From: Chloroflexota bacterium
GTDB lineage: Bacteria > Chloroflexota > Anaerolineae > Fen-1058
DNA length: 34,597 nucleotides
Reading direction: 5' to 3'
Assembly (NCBI GenBank): GCA_016219235.1
Contig: JACRBO010000281.1
Coordinates: 1 to 34,597, forward strand
The translations under genes and the position numbers were made by a program. A model generated the notes under the pieces. That model saw only the letters and a list, made by a program, of their open reading frames with translations. It was not told the DNA's origin and made no database searches. Shown piece by piece: positions 1 through 6,366 of this stretch; positions within the stretch are counted from its first letter, which is position 1; every line of letters begins with the position of its first letter.

Positions 1-194
1 GCAAACGTGATCTTGGGCTGCGGGTTGAAGCCTTCGGAATAAGCCAACGGCCAATCGGCGCGGCGCAGAATGCGCTGCCACGCTTTAGCCATATCCAGAT
101 GCCCGATATATTTCAGAGTCAGGTCGCGTGTAAAGGTCACACGCAGCCGCTGACGACTCACGACTTCAGGTGTAACTTGAACCTTTTCACTCAT
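1..194 (-). CDS. Radical SAM-linked protein (TIGR03936/DUF2344), 5' part only
   Basis: The coding region begins at the ATG at 194-192 and runs off the left edge, so only about 64 residues are visible. The visible part reads through a segment with RLRVTFTRD, then IGHLDMAKAWQRILRRA, then YSEGFNPQPKITFA. This pattern (hydrophobic strand, GHLD, Arg-rich helix, YSEGFNPxP) is characteristic of the DUF2344 radical SAM-linked family. In many bacteria that family is encoded next to, or fused to, the TIGR03960 B12-binding radical SAM protein, and here that partner lies upstream on the same strand at 3272-1284. Its biochemical role is not established. The gene starts 19 nt after the stop of the nuclease-like gene, so it is probably in the same operon. 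The C-terminal part cannot be seen. Confidence 0.8.
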   Translation of the reverse strand, partial: MSEKVQVTPEVVSRQRLRVTFTRDLTLKYIGHLDMAKAWQRILRRADWPLAYSEGFNPQPKITF

Positions 195-213
195 CACTCG
201 CCACTCGTTACAT

Positions 214-1119
214 TCACTTCGCGCTCACAAACACGATGTGTTCTGGTGTGCGCGTAATCTTAACGGTCTTGCCCTTCACGCTGACCAGGTTATCGAAGTG
301 CGTGAAATTCATGCGCTCCAGGTCAAGCACCTGTTCGTGCTTGGCCTTCAGCCAATCGTCAAAGTCGGCCATATGGCCAGTCGTTTCGGCCAGAAAGTCC
401 GTCAACCGGCGGTACAGCTTCGGGAAGACGAAGCCACTGGCCTCAAGACCTGGTTGATCGGTCACACTCAGGCCCTTCGTGGATCGATCGAGCTTCCAGA
501 CCCCGCGCTTCTTGCCGCGCGCCGTGCCGGCGGCTCCGGCCAACGACTCGCGCAAGTCGCCAAACAGCGTGTCATAAAACAGCGGGTAGGCATGGCCCTT
601 GAGCACGGCCTGATAGTTGTAACTCTTCTTGACCACCGGCACCGTCAACTCGATCAACGACCCATCGGGCGCGGGTGATTTGCCCGCAAACACAAACGCG
701 ACGGGGCGGCCATGAACTTCCAGACTGCGCGACAAAATGAAGCCCGGTTGTCCGTCGTTGGGCACCGGCGGCTTGACGCGCACATTTTTCGGCGGCGCAT
801 ACGTCACCGGATTCAGGCCCAGAAAGCCCGTCAGAAAATCGCGCGCTTCGTCGGCCAGCGGGCGTGGTTGATGCGAATACGGTCCGCCGTGCGTGGGCTT
901 GTAGTGCAATTCCAGCGCGTCGATGCCTTCGATGCGCAGCTGCGTCGAGCCGATCGCCGTCAGACGATAGGGCTGCTGCAGGCGCGTCAATTGATCGAGC
1001 AACTTTGGATTTTGCGGCTTAAACTGGATCGAGTCGCCGTCCGGTTCAAAGCCGGTCTGCGCGCCGGTCTTGGTGCGATTGGTCAGACGAAACGTGCCTT
1101 CGATCAATGTGAACGGCAT
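214..1119 (-). CDS. Staphylococcal nuclease (SNase/thermonuclease)-like protein
   Basis: This 301-residue protein has no signal peptide or membrane segment. Near the N-terminus it has a DGDS motif (residues 27-30), followed by LRIEGIDALELHY (61-73). That matches the spacing and pattern of the DGDT...vRLxGIDxPE core of SNase-fold nucleases, with R62 and E70 as candidate catalytic residues. Near residues 165-215 it has an NYQAVLKGHAYP segment and an ARGKKRGVWKLDRST segment, like the C-terminal part of the SNase fold. The second catalytic Arg of classical nucleases is not evident in the LKGHAYP segment, so activity is uncertain. The C-terminal ~90 residues are not recognised. A GGGAGA site lies 7 nt before the ATG. 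The gene sits between the radical SAM gene and its DUF2344 partner, probably co-transcribed with both. The fold assignment is by motif reading only. Confidence 0.6.
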   Translation of the reverse strand: MPFTLIEGTFRLTNRTKTGAQTGFEPDGDSIQFKPQNPKLLDQLTRLQQPYRLTAIGSTQLRIEGIDALELHYKPTHGGPYSHQPRPLADEARDFLTGFLGLNPVTYAPPKNVRVKPPVPNDGQPGFILSRSLEVHGRPVAFVFAGKSPAPDGSLIELTVPVVKKSYNYQAVLKGHAYPLFYDTLFGDLRESLAGAAGTARGKKRGVWKLDRSTKGLSVTDQPGLEASGFVFPKLYRRLTDFLAETTGHMADFDDWLKAKHEQVLDLERMNFTHFDNLVSVKGKTVKITRTPEHIVFVSAK

Positions 1120-1134
1120 TTGGGCATCTCCCGT

Positions 1135-1251
1135 TTATGAATGTGAGACTGTCCGCTCAATAGCCGCGTCGCGTACGGCGAGAAACTCATCGGTACTGAT
1201 GGGTGACAACAGACTGTCTGGATCATCGTCAATGATGAGCACTCGCGCCAT
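1135..1251 (-). CDS. 38-codon ORF resembling the N-terminal strand of a receiver domain
   Basis: The short reading frame runs from ATG at 1251 to TAA at 1135. It starts with MARVLIIDDDPDSLL, the typical first strand and acidic pair (DD) of a CheY-like receiver. It then continues SPISTDEFLAVRDAA and stops at residue 38, before any phospho-acceptor Asp. A GAGG sequence lies 6 nt before the ATG. The ORF fills the 164-nt gap between the radical SAM gene (stop at 1284) and the nuclease-like gene (start at 1119) on the same strand. It may be a decayed response regulator, a real micropeptide, or chance. I favour a remnant of a deleted receiver gene. Confidence 0.35.
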   Translation of the reverse strand: MARVLIIDDDPDSLLSPISTDEFLAVRDAAIERTVSHS

Positions 1252-1283
1252 CGTCGGCCTCGCTCAGCCGGATGCCTGATCCG

Positions 1284-3272
1284 TTACGCCGCCACCACTT
1301 GCAGCGGAATCACGTCACTCACCGACACGGGCTTACTGCCGCGTCGATCATAGGGCTTCACTTCCGGACACTCCCACGCATCAGGCTCCGTGCCCATGCG
1401 CATCTGTTTGAACTTAGGTAGAATGCCGCAGGCAAAACAATGCTCGCGGCAATCGACGCGCGTCTTGCCATCGGCGCTCCACAGGAAGTCTTGCAGCAGG
1501 TATTTCTTGGTCACGCCGATGTCGATGTGATCCCACGGGAAGACCTCGTCCAGCAAGCGTGGTCGCCGCGCATACCAATCGGGATCCAGCCCCAACTCGT
1601 CGAAGGCTTGACGCCATGCGACCGAATTGTGATGTTCCTGCCACGCATCAAATTTGGTGCCCAACTGCCACGCCCGCAGAATCACTGCGCCCAGCCGGCG
1701 GTCGCCGCGCGACAGATACGCTTCCATCTGCGACTCTTCGGGATCGGACCAGGTGACTTTCAGGCCGGTTGTGCGCAGTTCTTTCTTCAACAGCGTCTGC
1801 TTGGCGCGAGTGGTGTCTTCTGCATCCAGCGGCACCCACTGGAAGGGCGTGTGTGGCTTGGGAATAAACGTGCTCGCGCCGATGTTGACCTGCGCGGCCT
1901 TGCCGTGGAATTTGCGCCCTTCGGCCAGCGCCGCCTTCGCCAGATCGATGATGGCTTGCACGTCTTCCAGCGTCTCGCTGGGATGGCCGATCATGAAGTA
2001 TAGCTTGACCGTGCGCCAGCCGCGCCTATACACTTCGCGCACTGCTTCCAACACTTGCGGCGTGGGAATAAACTTGTTGATCACGCGCCGCATGTGCTCA
2101 GTAGCCGCTTCTGGCGCAAACGTAAAGCCGCCGCGCCGATTGTCTTGCAGCGCATCCATCAGATCGGCCGAAGCCGTCTCAATGCGCAGCGACGGCAGCG
2201 ACACCGAGAGATGCTGGCCCGCGAAACGCTGACCGATGGCCGTCGCCAACTCTTTGACTTTGGTGTAATCGCTGGACGAGAGCGACAACAACGCGATCTC
2301 TTCAAAGCCGGTTTCGCGCATGATGTCGTCCACGGCGGCCAGCACTTCGGCCACTTTTCGCTCGCGCACGGGGCGCGTCACCATGCCCGCATGGCAGAAA
2401 CGGCAGCCGCGCGTACAGCCGCGCATAATCTCGATCGGCGCGCGGTTGTGGGCAATCTCCATGTACGGCACGATGAATTTGGTGACGGGCGGCGGCAGCA
2501 CCGGCACGATGCGCTTCCGCACCGTCGGCGGGACGTCGTTGTCGATCGGCTTGATCGCCGCCACCGTCCCATCGAGATGGTAATCGACCGTGTACAGGCT
2601 CGGCACGTACACGCCCTCGATTCTGGACAGGCGGCGCATCACGTCGGTACGCAACGAAACCGATCGTGCGGGATTGAACCGCTCGTTACCCGCTTCGGTC
2701 TTCCACTGCTCGATGCAGCGCGCGATTTCGCCAATGACCTCTTCACCCTCGCCAATCGCAAAGGCGTCGATGAAATCCGCCATCGGTTCGGGATTGTAGG
2801 TCGAGTGGCCGCCCGCAATCACGATCGGGTGGGTGGCGTCCCGATCGCGCGCGAGGATCGGAATTCCGCCCAGATCCAGCATGTTCAGCACGTTGGTGTA
2901 CAACTGCTCATACGGCAGACTGATGCCGATCAGGTCAAACTCATACAGCGGATGATGCGTCTCCAGCGAATACAACGGCAGGCCTTCGCGCCGCATCGCC
3001 GCTTCCATGTCCGACCACGGGCAGTACACGCGCTCGCACAGAATGCCCGCACGCCGGTTGAGGATATCGTACAGTGTCGCCAGTCCCAGGTTGGACATGC
3101 CCAGATCGTAGATGTCGGGAAACGCCAGCGCAACGCGAACGGGCGCGTCGACCCAGTTGGATACGACTTGATTGTGCTCGCCGCCGGTATAGCGGCCCGG
3201 TTTTGTGATCGTCAGCAACACCCGATCGAGCACGGCGTCGATCGAGCGGGGTGTCCAGATTTGACCGGTCAT
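1284..3272 (-). CDS. B12-binding domain radical SAM protein, TIGR03960 family (YgiQ-like)
   Basis: This 662-residue protein has the family's N-terminal signature, with KPGRYTGGEHN near residues 25-33. A cobalamin-binding-like domain covers roughly residues 44-190, with FPDIYDLGMSNLG, GISLPYEQLYTNVLNM and an AGGHSTYNPEP loop. The radical SAM domain contains CTRGCRFC: C286, C290 and C293 form the CxxxCxxC ligand set for the 4Fe-4S cluster that cleaves S-adenosylmethionine. A Cys-rich C-terminal part has DCREHCFACG and a further Cys near WECPEVK. Length and architecture match the full family. The reaction is unknown. A near-perfect AGGAGG lies 5 nt before the ATG, which fixes the start. It is the first gene of a minus-strand operon that ends in its DUF2344 partner. 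Confidence 0.92.
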   Translation of the reverse strand: MTGQIWTPRSIDAVLDRVLLTITKPGRYTGGEHNQVVSNWVDAPVRVALAFPDIYDLGMSNLGLATLYDILNRRAGILCERVYCPWSDMEAAMRREGLPLYSLETHHPLYEFDLIGISLPYEQLYTNVLNMLDLGGIPILARDRDATHPIVIAGGHSTYNPEPMADFIDAFAIGEGEEVIGEIARCIEQWKTEAGNERFNPARSVSLRTDVMRRLSRIEGVYVPSLYTVDYHLDGTVAAIKPIDNDVPPTVRKRIVPVLPPPVTKFIVPYMEIAHNRAPIEIMRGCTRGCRFCHAGMVTRPVRERKVAEVLAAVDDIMRETGFEEIALLSLSSSDYTKVKELATAIGQRFAGQHLSVSLPSLRIETASADLMDALQDNRRGGFTFAPEAATEHMRRVINKFIPTPQVLEAVREVYRRGWRTVKLYFMIGHPSETLEDVQAIIDLAKAALAEGRKFHGKAAQVNIGASTFIPKPHTPFQWVPLDAEDTTRAKQTLLKKELRTTGLKVTWSDPEESQMEAYLSRGDRRLGAVILRAWQLGTKFDAWQEHHNSVAWRQAFDELGLDPDWYARRPRLLDEVFPWDHIDIGVTKKYLLQDFLWSADGKTRVDCREHCFACGILPKFKQMRMGTEPDAWECPEVKPYDRRGSKPVSVSDVIPLQVVAA

Positions 3273-3343
3273 ATTGTCCTCCTAATCGATTTCCCGGTAA
3301 AAATTTGCGCTGCTGGCTGGGCAGCGGGCGAGGTAGTGAGCGG

Positions 3344-3349
3344 ATTGTA
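3344..3349 (-). promoter_or_regulatory. Candidate -10 element for the radical SAM operon
   Basis: Read on the minus strand this is TACAAT, about 70 nt upstream of the radical SAM start codon. No good -35 hexamer is found at the right spacing, so support is only the -10 match and the position in the divergent intergenic region. Confidence 0.3.
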
Positions 3350-3372
3350 CCACAACTATCACCGCAATCTGA

Positions 3373-3400
3373 TTGACTTTTGATCACCGCGTGGTAGAAT
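3373..3400 (+). promoter_or_regulatory. Sigma70-type promoter for the lipoprotein pair
   Basis: TTGACT (3373-3378) and TAGAAT (3395-3400) are separated by 16 nt. They lie 34 nt upstream of the first lipoprotein ATG, and a GAGGAAGGA ribosome-binding site follows. The placement in the divergent gap between two transcription units supports the call. Confidence 0.65.
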
Positions 3401-3434
3401 CGCGCCGTAGTATATCCCACTAAGCGAGGAAGGA

Positions 3435-3974
3435 ATGAAACGCCTAAACATTGTACTGGCTGTTCTGTTCATCTTGAGCGTTGTATTAACCGCCTGTGGC
3501 GGCGGAGCGGCCGCCGATCCAGTCGCCACTGTCAAAGCCGCCCTGGATGCCGTGGTCAACAAGCAGTTTGATAAAATCGTGGAGTATTCGTGCGCAGCCA
3601 AAAAAGACGAAGTCGCCGGTCAATTGAATCCCGCTGCCCAGTTGGCCAATGCCGGCATGGATGAGGCTACCACCAAGCAATTGCTGGACTCGATGAACAT
3701 CACGCTGACAGGCGGTGAGTTCACCAAGATCAGTGAAGAAGGCGACAAGGCCCAGGTGCAGATGAAGGGCACGCTGAACATGAAGTTCGATCGCGAGAAG
3801 CTGAAGGCCGTCGTGTCGGCGCTGCTCAAGGCGCAAGGCATGGAAGCGACAGACGAAATCGTCAATCAGGCGCTCGATCAGGTTGCGGGTCAACTGGAAC
3901 AGGGCCAGAGCATCGACAACAAAGTTGACCTGATCAAAGAAAACGGCAAGTGGGTCATCTGCCCCGTCGACTAG
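3435..3974 (+). CDS. Lipoprotein of unknown function (first of a paralogous pair)
   Basis: This 179-residue protein begins MKRLNIVLAVLFILSVVLTAC. That is a short basic N-region, a hydrophobic core and a lipobox LTAC with the lipidated Cys at residue 21, so it should be exported and anchored on the outer face of the cytoplasmic membrane. After a Gly/Ala spacer, the mature part has a helical start (DPVATVKAALDAVVNKQFDKI), a Cys in VEYSCAAK, and an Ile/Val-rich C-terminal part ending NGKWVICPVD. This layout resembles the small NTF2-like or DUF4878-like lipoproteins, but that is only a guess. The next gene (3989-4417) has the same lipobox, the same Cys spacing and the same 'ENG.WKVC' style ending, so the two are paralogues. 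It lies 14 nt upstream of that gene and shares its promoter and terminator. Confidence 0.85.
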   Translation: MKRLNIVLAVLFILSVVLTACGGGAAADPVATVKAALDAVVNKQFDKIVEYSCAAKKDEVAGQLNPAAQLANAGMDEATTKQLLDSMNITLTGGEFTKISEEGDKAQVQMKGTLNMKFDREKLKAVVSALLKAQGMEATDEIVNQALDQVAGQLEQGQSIDNKVDLIKENGKWVICPVD

Positions 3975-3988
3975 GCCAGTTGTTACCT

Positions 3989-4417
3989 ATGAAAACGCGC
4001 CAATTCATTCCGCTGATCGTTGCCGGCCTGATCTTCCTGACCGCGTGCGGCGGCGGAGGCAGCCCTGCCATCGACGGCACGCGCGCCTGGTTTCAGGCGC
4101 TGGCCGAGCTGCGTTTTGACGATGTGATGAACCTGACTTGCGCCAGCACGCCGGTGCGCAACGAGATCGCCGCCAAACTCGATCCGTTCATCGATCTCAA
4201 AGAGACCCTGGCCGCGTTAAAAGGTCAGTTTGATTTTAGCAATTTGAAATTTGAAGAGAAAAGCAACACGGGTCGTCAGGCCGTCATCCGTTTGAGCGGC
4301 TCCATGACGCTGGTGGCCCTAGGCCAGACGGAAGCGATGGATGTGGCCGAAGACATCACTGTAGTCAACGAAAACGGCGTCTGGAAAGTGTGCGCCAATC
4401 CGTTGCAGACGCCGTAA
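3989..4417 (+). CDS. Lipoprotein of unknown function (second of a paralogous pair)
   Basis: I start this gene at the ATG at 3989, giving 142 residues. The reading frame is open further upstream to 3950, but only this start gives a signal peptide (MKTRQFIPLIVAGLIFLTAC; lipobox LTAC, lipidated Cys at residue 20) and avoids overlapping the upstream gene. The mature part opens with a Gly-rich spacer, then IDGTRAWFQALAELRFDDVMNLTC, matching the helix-plus-Cys layout of the upstream paralogue, and ends NENGVWKVCANP. No ribosome-binding site is strong, so translation may be coupled to the upstream gene 14 nt away. Function is unknown. A rho-independent terminator follows 44 nt after the stop. Confidence 0.83.
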   Translation: MKTRQFIPLIVAGLIFLTACGGGGSPAIDGTRAWFQALAELRFDDVMNLTCASTPVRNEIAAKLDPFIDLKETLAALKGQFDFSNLKFEEKSNTGRQAVIRLSGSMTLVALGQTEAMDVAEDITVVNENGVWKVCANPLQTP

Positions 4418-4461
4418 GCGTCTGAGACTAATTAGCTGCTGGCTGCACACGGGCCAACTCA

Positions 4462-4500
4462 CCCTGCGAGGGTTGTCGTTCTCTCGCAGGGTTTTGTTTT
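4462..4500 (+). terminator. Rho-independent terminator after the lipoprotein pair
   Basis: CCCTGCGAG (4462-4470) pairs perfectly with CTCGCAGGG (4483-4491) across a 12-nt loop. The stem is followed directly by TTTTGTTTT. Confidence 0.9.
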
Positions 4501-4505
4501 GCGCC

Positions 4506-4513
4506 ACAGCGTC
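4506..4513. repeat. Left target-site duplication of the insertion sequence
   Basis: ACAGCGTC occurs here and again at 5999-6006, immediately outside the two inverted repeats. The match extends to 10 bp (CCACAGCGTC) if the two C bases at the right end are counted as target rather than element. Confidence 0.8.
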
Positions 4514-4535
4514 GGGTATAACGCAAAAGTGTTGG
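4514..4535 (+). repeat. Left terminal inverted repeat of the IS
   Basis: The core 4516-4535 matches the reverse complement of 5976-5995 with one mismatch. The outermost bases are GGG on the left and, read inward, GGAG on the right, a one-base difference in length. Confidence 0.85.
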
Positions 4536-4577
4536 GCGGGTATACTTGAGTGACAAGCCAAGTTCTGGAGGAACCGC

Positions 4578-4970
4578 ATGTCACGCCTGCAGTCCCGCGA
4601 CCAACGCCAAGCCGCCGTTCTGAAATTAGCGACCAACCTGCATGCTCAGTTGGAGGAGTGGTATGACCAACATCCTGGCGCGAGTTTTGGCGAGATAGAA
4701 GCCGAAGCGCGGCGGTTGCGGCGGGAGTTCATGGGAGCCGGGCTGGCCGTCCTGATCAATGGTCGCGACATGGGCTTTCAGTTGGAGCCGCCCGTGTGTC
4801 CGCAGTGTGCGCAGCCGCTAGCGTTTGTGGGCTATCGGTCTTGGCGGGTGTCGGGGCTGGAAGGGGAGACGGAGTTAGAGCGGGCCTATTATGTGTGTCG
4901 CGGTTGCGAAGAGCAAACGCTTTTTCCCCCTGGATCAGAAACTGAACTTGCGAGCGGATCATTGGAGTGA
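4578..4970 (+). CDS. ISKra4-type transposase, N-terminal frame (orfA)
   Basis: This 130-codon frame starts with an ATG 6 nt after GGAGG. It encodes a helical N-terminus, then CPQC (residues 73-76) and, about 35 residues later, CRGCEEQ. The two CxxC pairs probably form a zinc finger for DNA binding. The frame ends at a TGA at 4968-4970 after 13 codons of sequence unlike the family. The family sequence continues in the next frame from the T5C5 run at 4921-4930. So this frame alone would give a truncated protein lacking the catalytic domain, and the full protein needs a +1 shift. Confidence 0.82.
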   Translation: MSRLQSRDQRQAAVLKLATNLHAQLEEWYDQHPGASFGEIEAEARRLRREFMGAGLAVLINGRDMGFQLEPPVCPQCAQPLAFVGYRSWRVSGLEGETELERAYYVCRGCEEQTLFPPGSETELASGSLE

Positions 4971-5970
4971 GGGGGCGGCCCGCGTGGCGACACGTGAGGG
5001 ACTGCAAGCGAAGTCCTTTGCGTTAGCGGCCGAGAGTTATCGGGAGGCGGTCGGCGGGAGCATGTCGCCGGATAGTCTGCGGCGTTTGACCGAGGGCTGG
5101 GGACAGGTCGTGGCCGAGCGCCGGGCGGACGAAGCGCAGCACGCCAACGCGCCTGTGGCGGTCGGTGAAAGTCCACGTACGCGGCGCGTGGTGGAAGTGG
5201 ACCCGATCGCGGCGCAAGCCAGCGTGTCGACGGATGGGGCGATGCTGCTCATTCGGACCGAAGGCTGGAAAGAAGTGAAGATCGCCGCGATTTCAGAGGT
5301 GCGCACCGCCGACGCGGACGCGCGAATTCCAGACCCCGCCCAGCCCAGTCGGCGCGACCACGATGTGCTCGTGACGCTGGGACGGCATAGTTATCAAGCG
5401 GGGTTGTGGGACGCCGACACCTTCGCGCCATATCAATATGCCGAGGGCTTGCGGCGGGGGCTGGATCACTGCCAGCAGGTCACGTCCACGAATGATGGGG
5501 CGCCGTGGATTGACCGCGTGACGCGCTTGAACTTTCCCGAGGCGCCGCAGATTATCGATTGGTCACATGCGGCGGAACATGTCTGGGCCGTCGCGCACGC
5601 GGTCCAAGGCGAACACACGCCCGCCGCGCAACGCTGGGCCGAGACGCAACTCGAGGCACTGTGGGAGGGCCACGTCGCAGAGGTGGTGCAGACCTTAGAC
5701 CGGTTACACCTCGACCAAGAGTCGTACCCACCCCTCGTGCAACAAGCCCCTGATTACTTTCGCACGCGGCAAAAACAGATGCAGTATGACCAGTTCCGCA
5801 CCAAAGGCTGGCCGATTGGAAGCGGGGTCGTGGAAAGCGCGGCCAACACCGTGGTCCAGCATCGCCTGAAACGCCCTGGCCGTGGGTGGAAGCGCGAGTA
5901 CGCACAAGCCATGCTAGCGGCGCTCTGTGAATTGCATAGTCATCGCTTTGAACGAGTGTGGCAGGCGTAA
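4891..5970 (+). CDS. ISKra4-type transposase, catalytic frame (orfB)
   Basis: The frame from 4891 has 359 codons, but its ATG has no ribosome-binding site and the first ~12 residues are out-of-frame reading of orfA. Family-like sequence begins at PLDQKLNLRADHW (from about 4927). Visible conserved blocks are STDGAMLLI (first acidic residue candidate), IIDWSHAAEHVWAVA (second) and GWPIGSGVVESAANTVVQHR followed by KRPGRGW (Glu of the catalytic triad). These blocks are typical of the ISKra4 family of DDE transposases. Joined to orfA by a +1 shift at CCC_C (4926-4929), the product would be about 463 residues, a normal length for the family. The frame stops 6 nt before the right inverted repeat. 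Confidence 0.87.
   Translation: MCVAVAKSKRFFPLDQKLNLRADHWSEGAARVATREGLQAKSFALAAESYREAVGGSMSPDSLRRLTEGWGQVVAERRADEAQHANAPVAVGESPRTRRVVEVDPIAAQASVSTDGAMLLIRTEGWKEVKIAAISEVRTADADARIPDPAQPSRRDHDVLVTLGRHSYQAGLWDADTFAPYQYAEGLRRGLDHCQQVTSTNDGAPWIDRVTRLNFPEAPQIIDWSHAAEHVWAVAHAVQGEHTPAAQRWAETQLEALWEGHVAEVVQTLDRLHLDQESYPPLVQQAPDYFRTRQKQMQYDQFRTKGWPIGSGVVESAANTVVQHRLKRPGRGWKREYAQAMLAALCELHSHRFERVWQA
4920..4932 (+). other. Putative +1 frameshift site in the transposase gene
   Basis: The sequence is CTTTTTCCCCCTG. In the orfA frame it reads CTT TTT CCC CCT. In the orfB frame it reads TTT TTC CCC CTG. Skipping one C after CCC joins ...EQTLFP directly to LDQKLNL. The homopolymer suits programmed slippage, but a simple one-base mutation cannot be excluded. 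Confidence 0.6.
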
Positions 5971-5975
5971 AGTCA

Positions 5976-5998
5976 CCAACAGTTTTGCGTTATACTCC
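5976..5998 (-). repeat. Right terminal inverted repeat of the IS
   Basis: The complement of 5976-5995 matches the left repeat core at 19 of 20 positions. It starts 6 nt after the transposase stop codon. Confidence 0.85.
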
Positions 5999-6006
5999 AC
6001 AGCGTC
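5999..6006. repeat. Right target-site duplication of the insertion sequence
   Basis: ACAGCGTC is identical to 4506-4513 and directly abuts the right end of the element. Confidence 0.8.
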
Positions 6007-6013
6007 CAATACC

Positions 6014-6041
6014 TTGCGCCGCATCGAAAACTGAGTATAAT
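6014..6041 (+). promoter_or_regulatory. Promoter of tRNA-Glu
   Basis: TTGCGC (6014-6019) and a consensus TATAAT (6036-6041) are 16 nt apart, about 49 nt upstream of the tRNA. The -35 lies only 8 bp from the IS target duplication, so the element landed just upstream without cutting the promoter. Confidence 0.65.
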
Positions 6042-6089
6042 TGCCGACGTTGTCCGCCGCACCCAAACAATTTGCCGGTCAACATCGAC

Positions 6090-6163
6090 GGCCCATTCGT
6101 CTAGTGGACCAGGACGCCGCCCTCTCAAGGCGGAGATCGCGGGTTCGAACCCCGCATGGGCCA
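6090..6163 (+). tRNA. tRNA-Glu (anticodon CUC)
   Basis: The sequence folds as a cloverleaf. The acceptor stem pairs GGCCCAT with ATGGGCC. The D-arm includes GTCTAGTGGACCAGGAC. The anticodon stem pairs CCGCC with GGCGG around the loop CTCTCAA (anticodon CTC). The T-arm is GCGGGTTCGAACCCCGC. The discriminator base is A. The 3' CCA is not encoded and must be added after transcription. A promoter precedes it and a terminator starts 4 nt after it, so it is transcribed alone. Confidence 0.97.
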
Positions 6164-6166
6164 CAC

Positions 6167-6196
6167 AGAACTCCCACCACTGGGAGTTCTTGTTTT
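6167..6196 (+). terminator. Rho-independent terminator of tRNA-Glu
   Basis: AGAACTCCCA (6167-6176) pairs perfectly with TGGGAGTTCT (6181-6190) across a 4-nt loop, followed by TGTTTT. Confidence 0.9.
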
Positions 6197-6366
6197 ATGC
6201 GCCAGACAATCGGCTGCCCGTACAGTTGCGTTTTTCGATCAATGTGCTAACCTCAGTAGCATTGCAGAGCAGGCTCCGTGCGCAGCCCCCGCGTGTCCGG
6301 CGGCATGGAGCCGCCTCTGCTGGTTATTGGTGCTTGACTGAATTTTTAGCAGCAGGAGGTGTCAGC
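6197..6366 (+). other. Leader region before the PT-rich lipoprotein genes
   Basis: This 170-nt stretch carries no gene I can support. It contains a small hairpin (GGCGGC at 6299-6304 with GCCGCC at 6310-6315) and the ribosome-binding site AGGAGG close to the ATG at 6367. A weak promoter-like pair (TTGCGT, 16 nt, TAACCT) lies near 6230. Confidence 0.35.

Larger units (their letters stand above)
4514..5998 (+). mobile_element. Complete ISKra4-family insertion sequence, about 1485 bp
   Basis: The element has 20-bp inverted repeats matching at 19 of 20 positions (GTATAACGCAAAAGTGTTGG at 4516-4535 and its complement at 5976-5995). Flanking 8-bp direct repeats lie at 4506-4513 and 5999-6006. Two overlapping frames together encode one ISKra4-type transposase. 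The left end starts GGG, as expected for this family, and the 8-bp duplication matches what I recall for its ISMich2 subgroup. The exact boundary is uncertain by 2 bp. It sits between a terminator and the tRNA-Glu promoter and breaks no visible gene. Intact ends and duplication point to a fairly recent insertion. Confidence 0.88.

Noticed and set aside
2055..3383. 442-codon plus-strand frame opposite the radical SAM gene
   Set aside because: It is rich in Arg, His and Gln with no domain pattern and lies entirely antisense to a gene with strong family motifs and a perfect ribosome-binding site.
4891..4926. Independent start of the transposase catalytic frame at 4891
   Set aside because: There is no ribosome-binding site, and the first ~12 residues are out-of-frame reading of orfA's zinc-finger region.
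6090..6196. tRNA gene as an integration site for a genomic island
   Set aside because: I find no duplicated tRNA 3' end or integrase in the window. The nearby IS has its own target duplication and does not use the tRNA.
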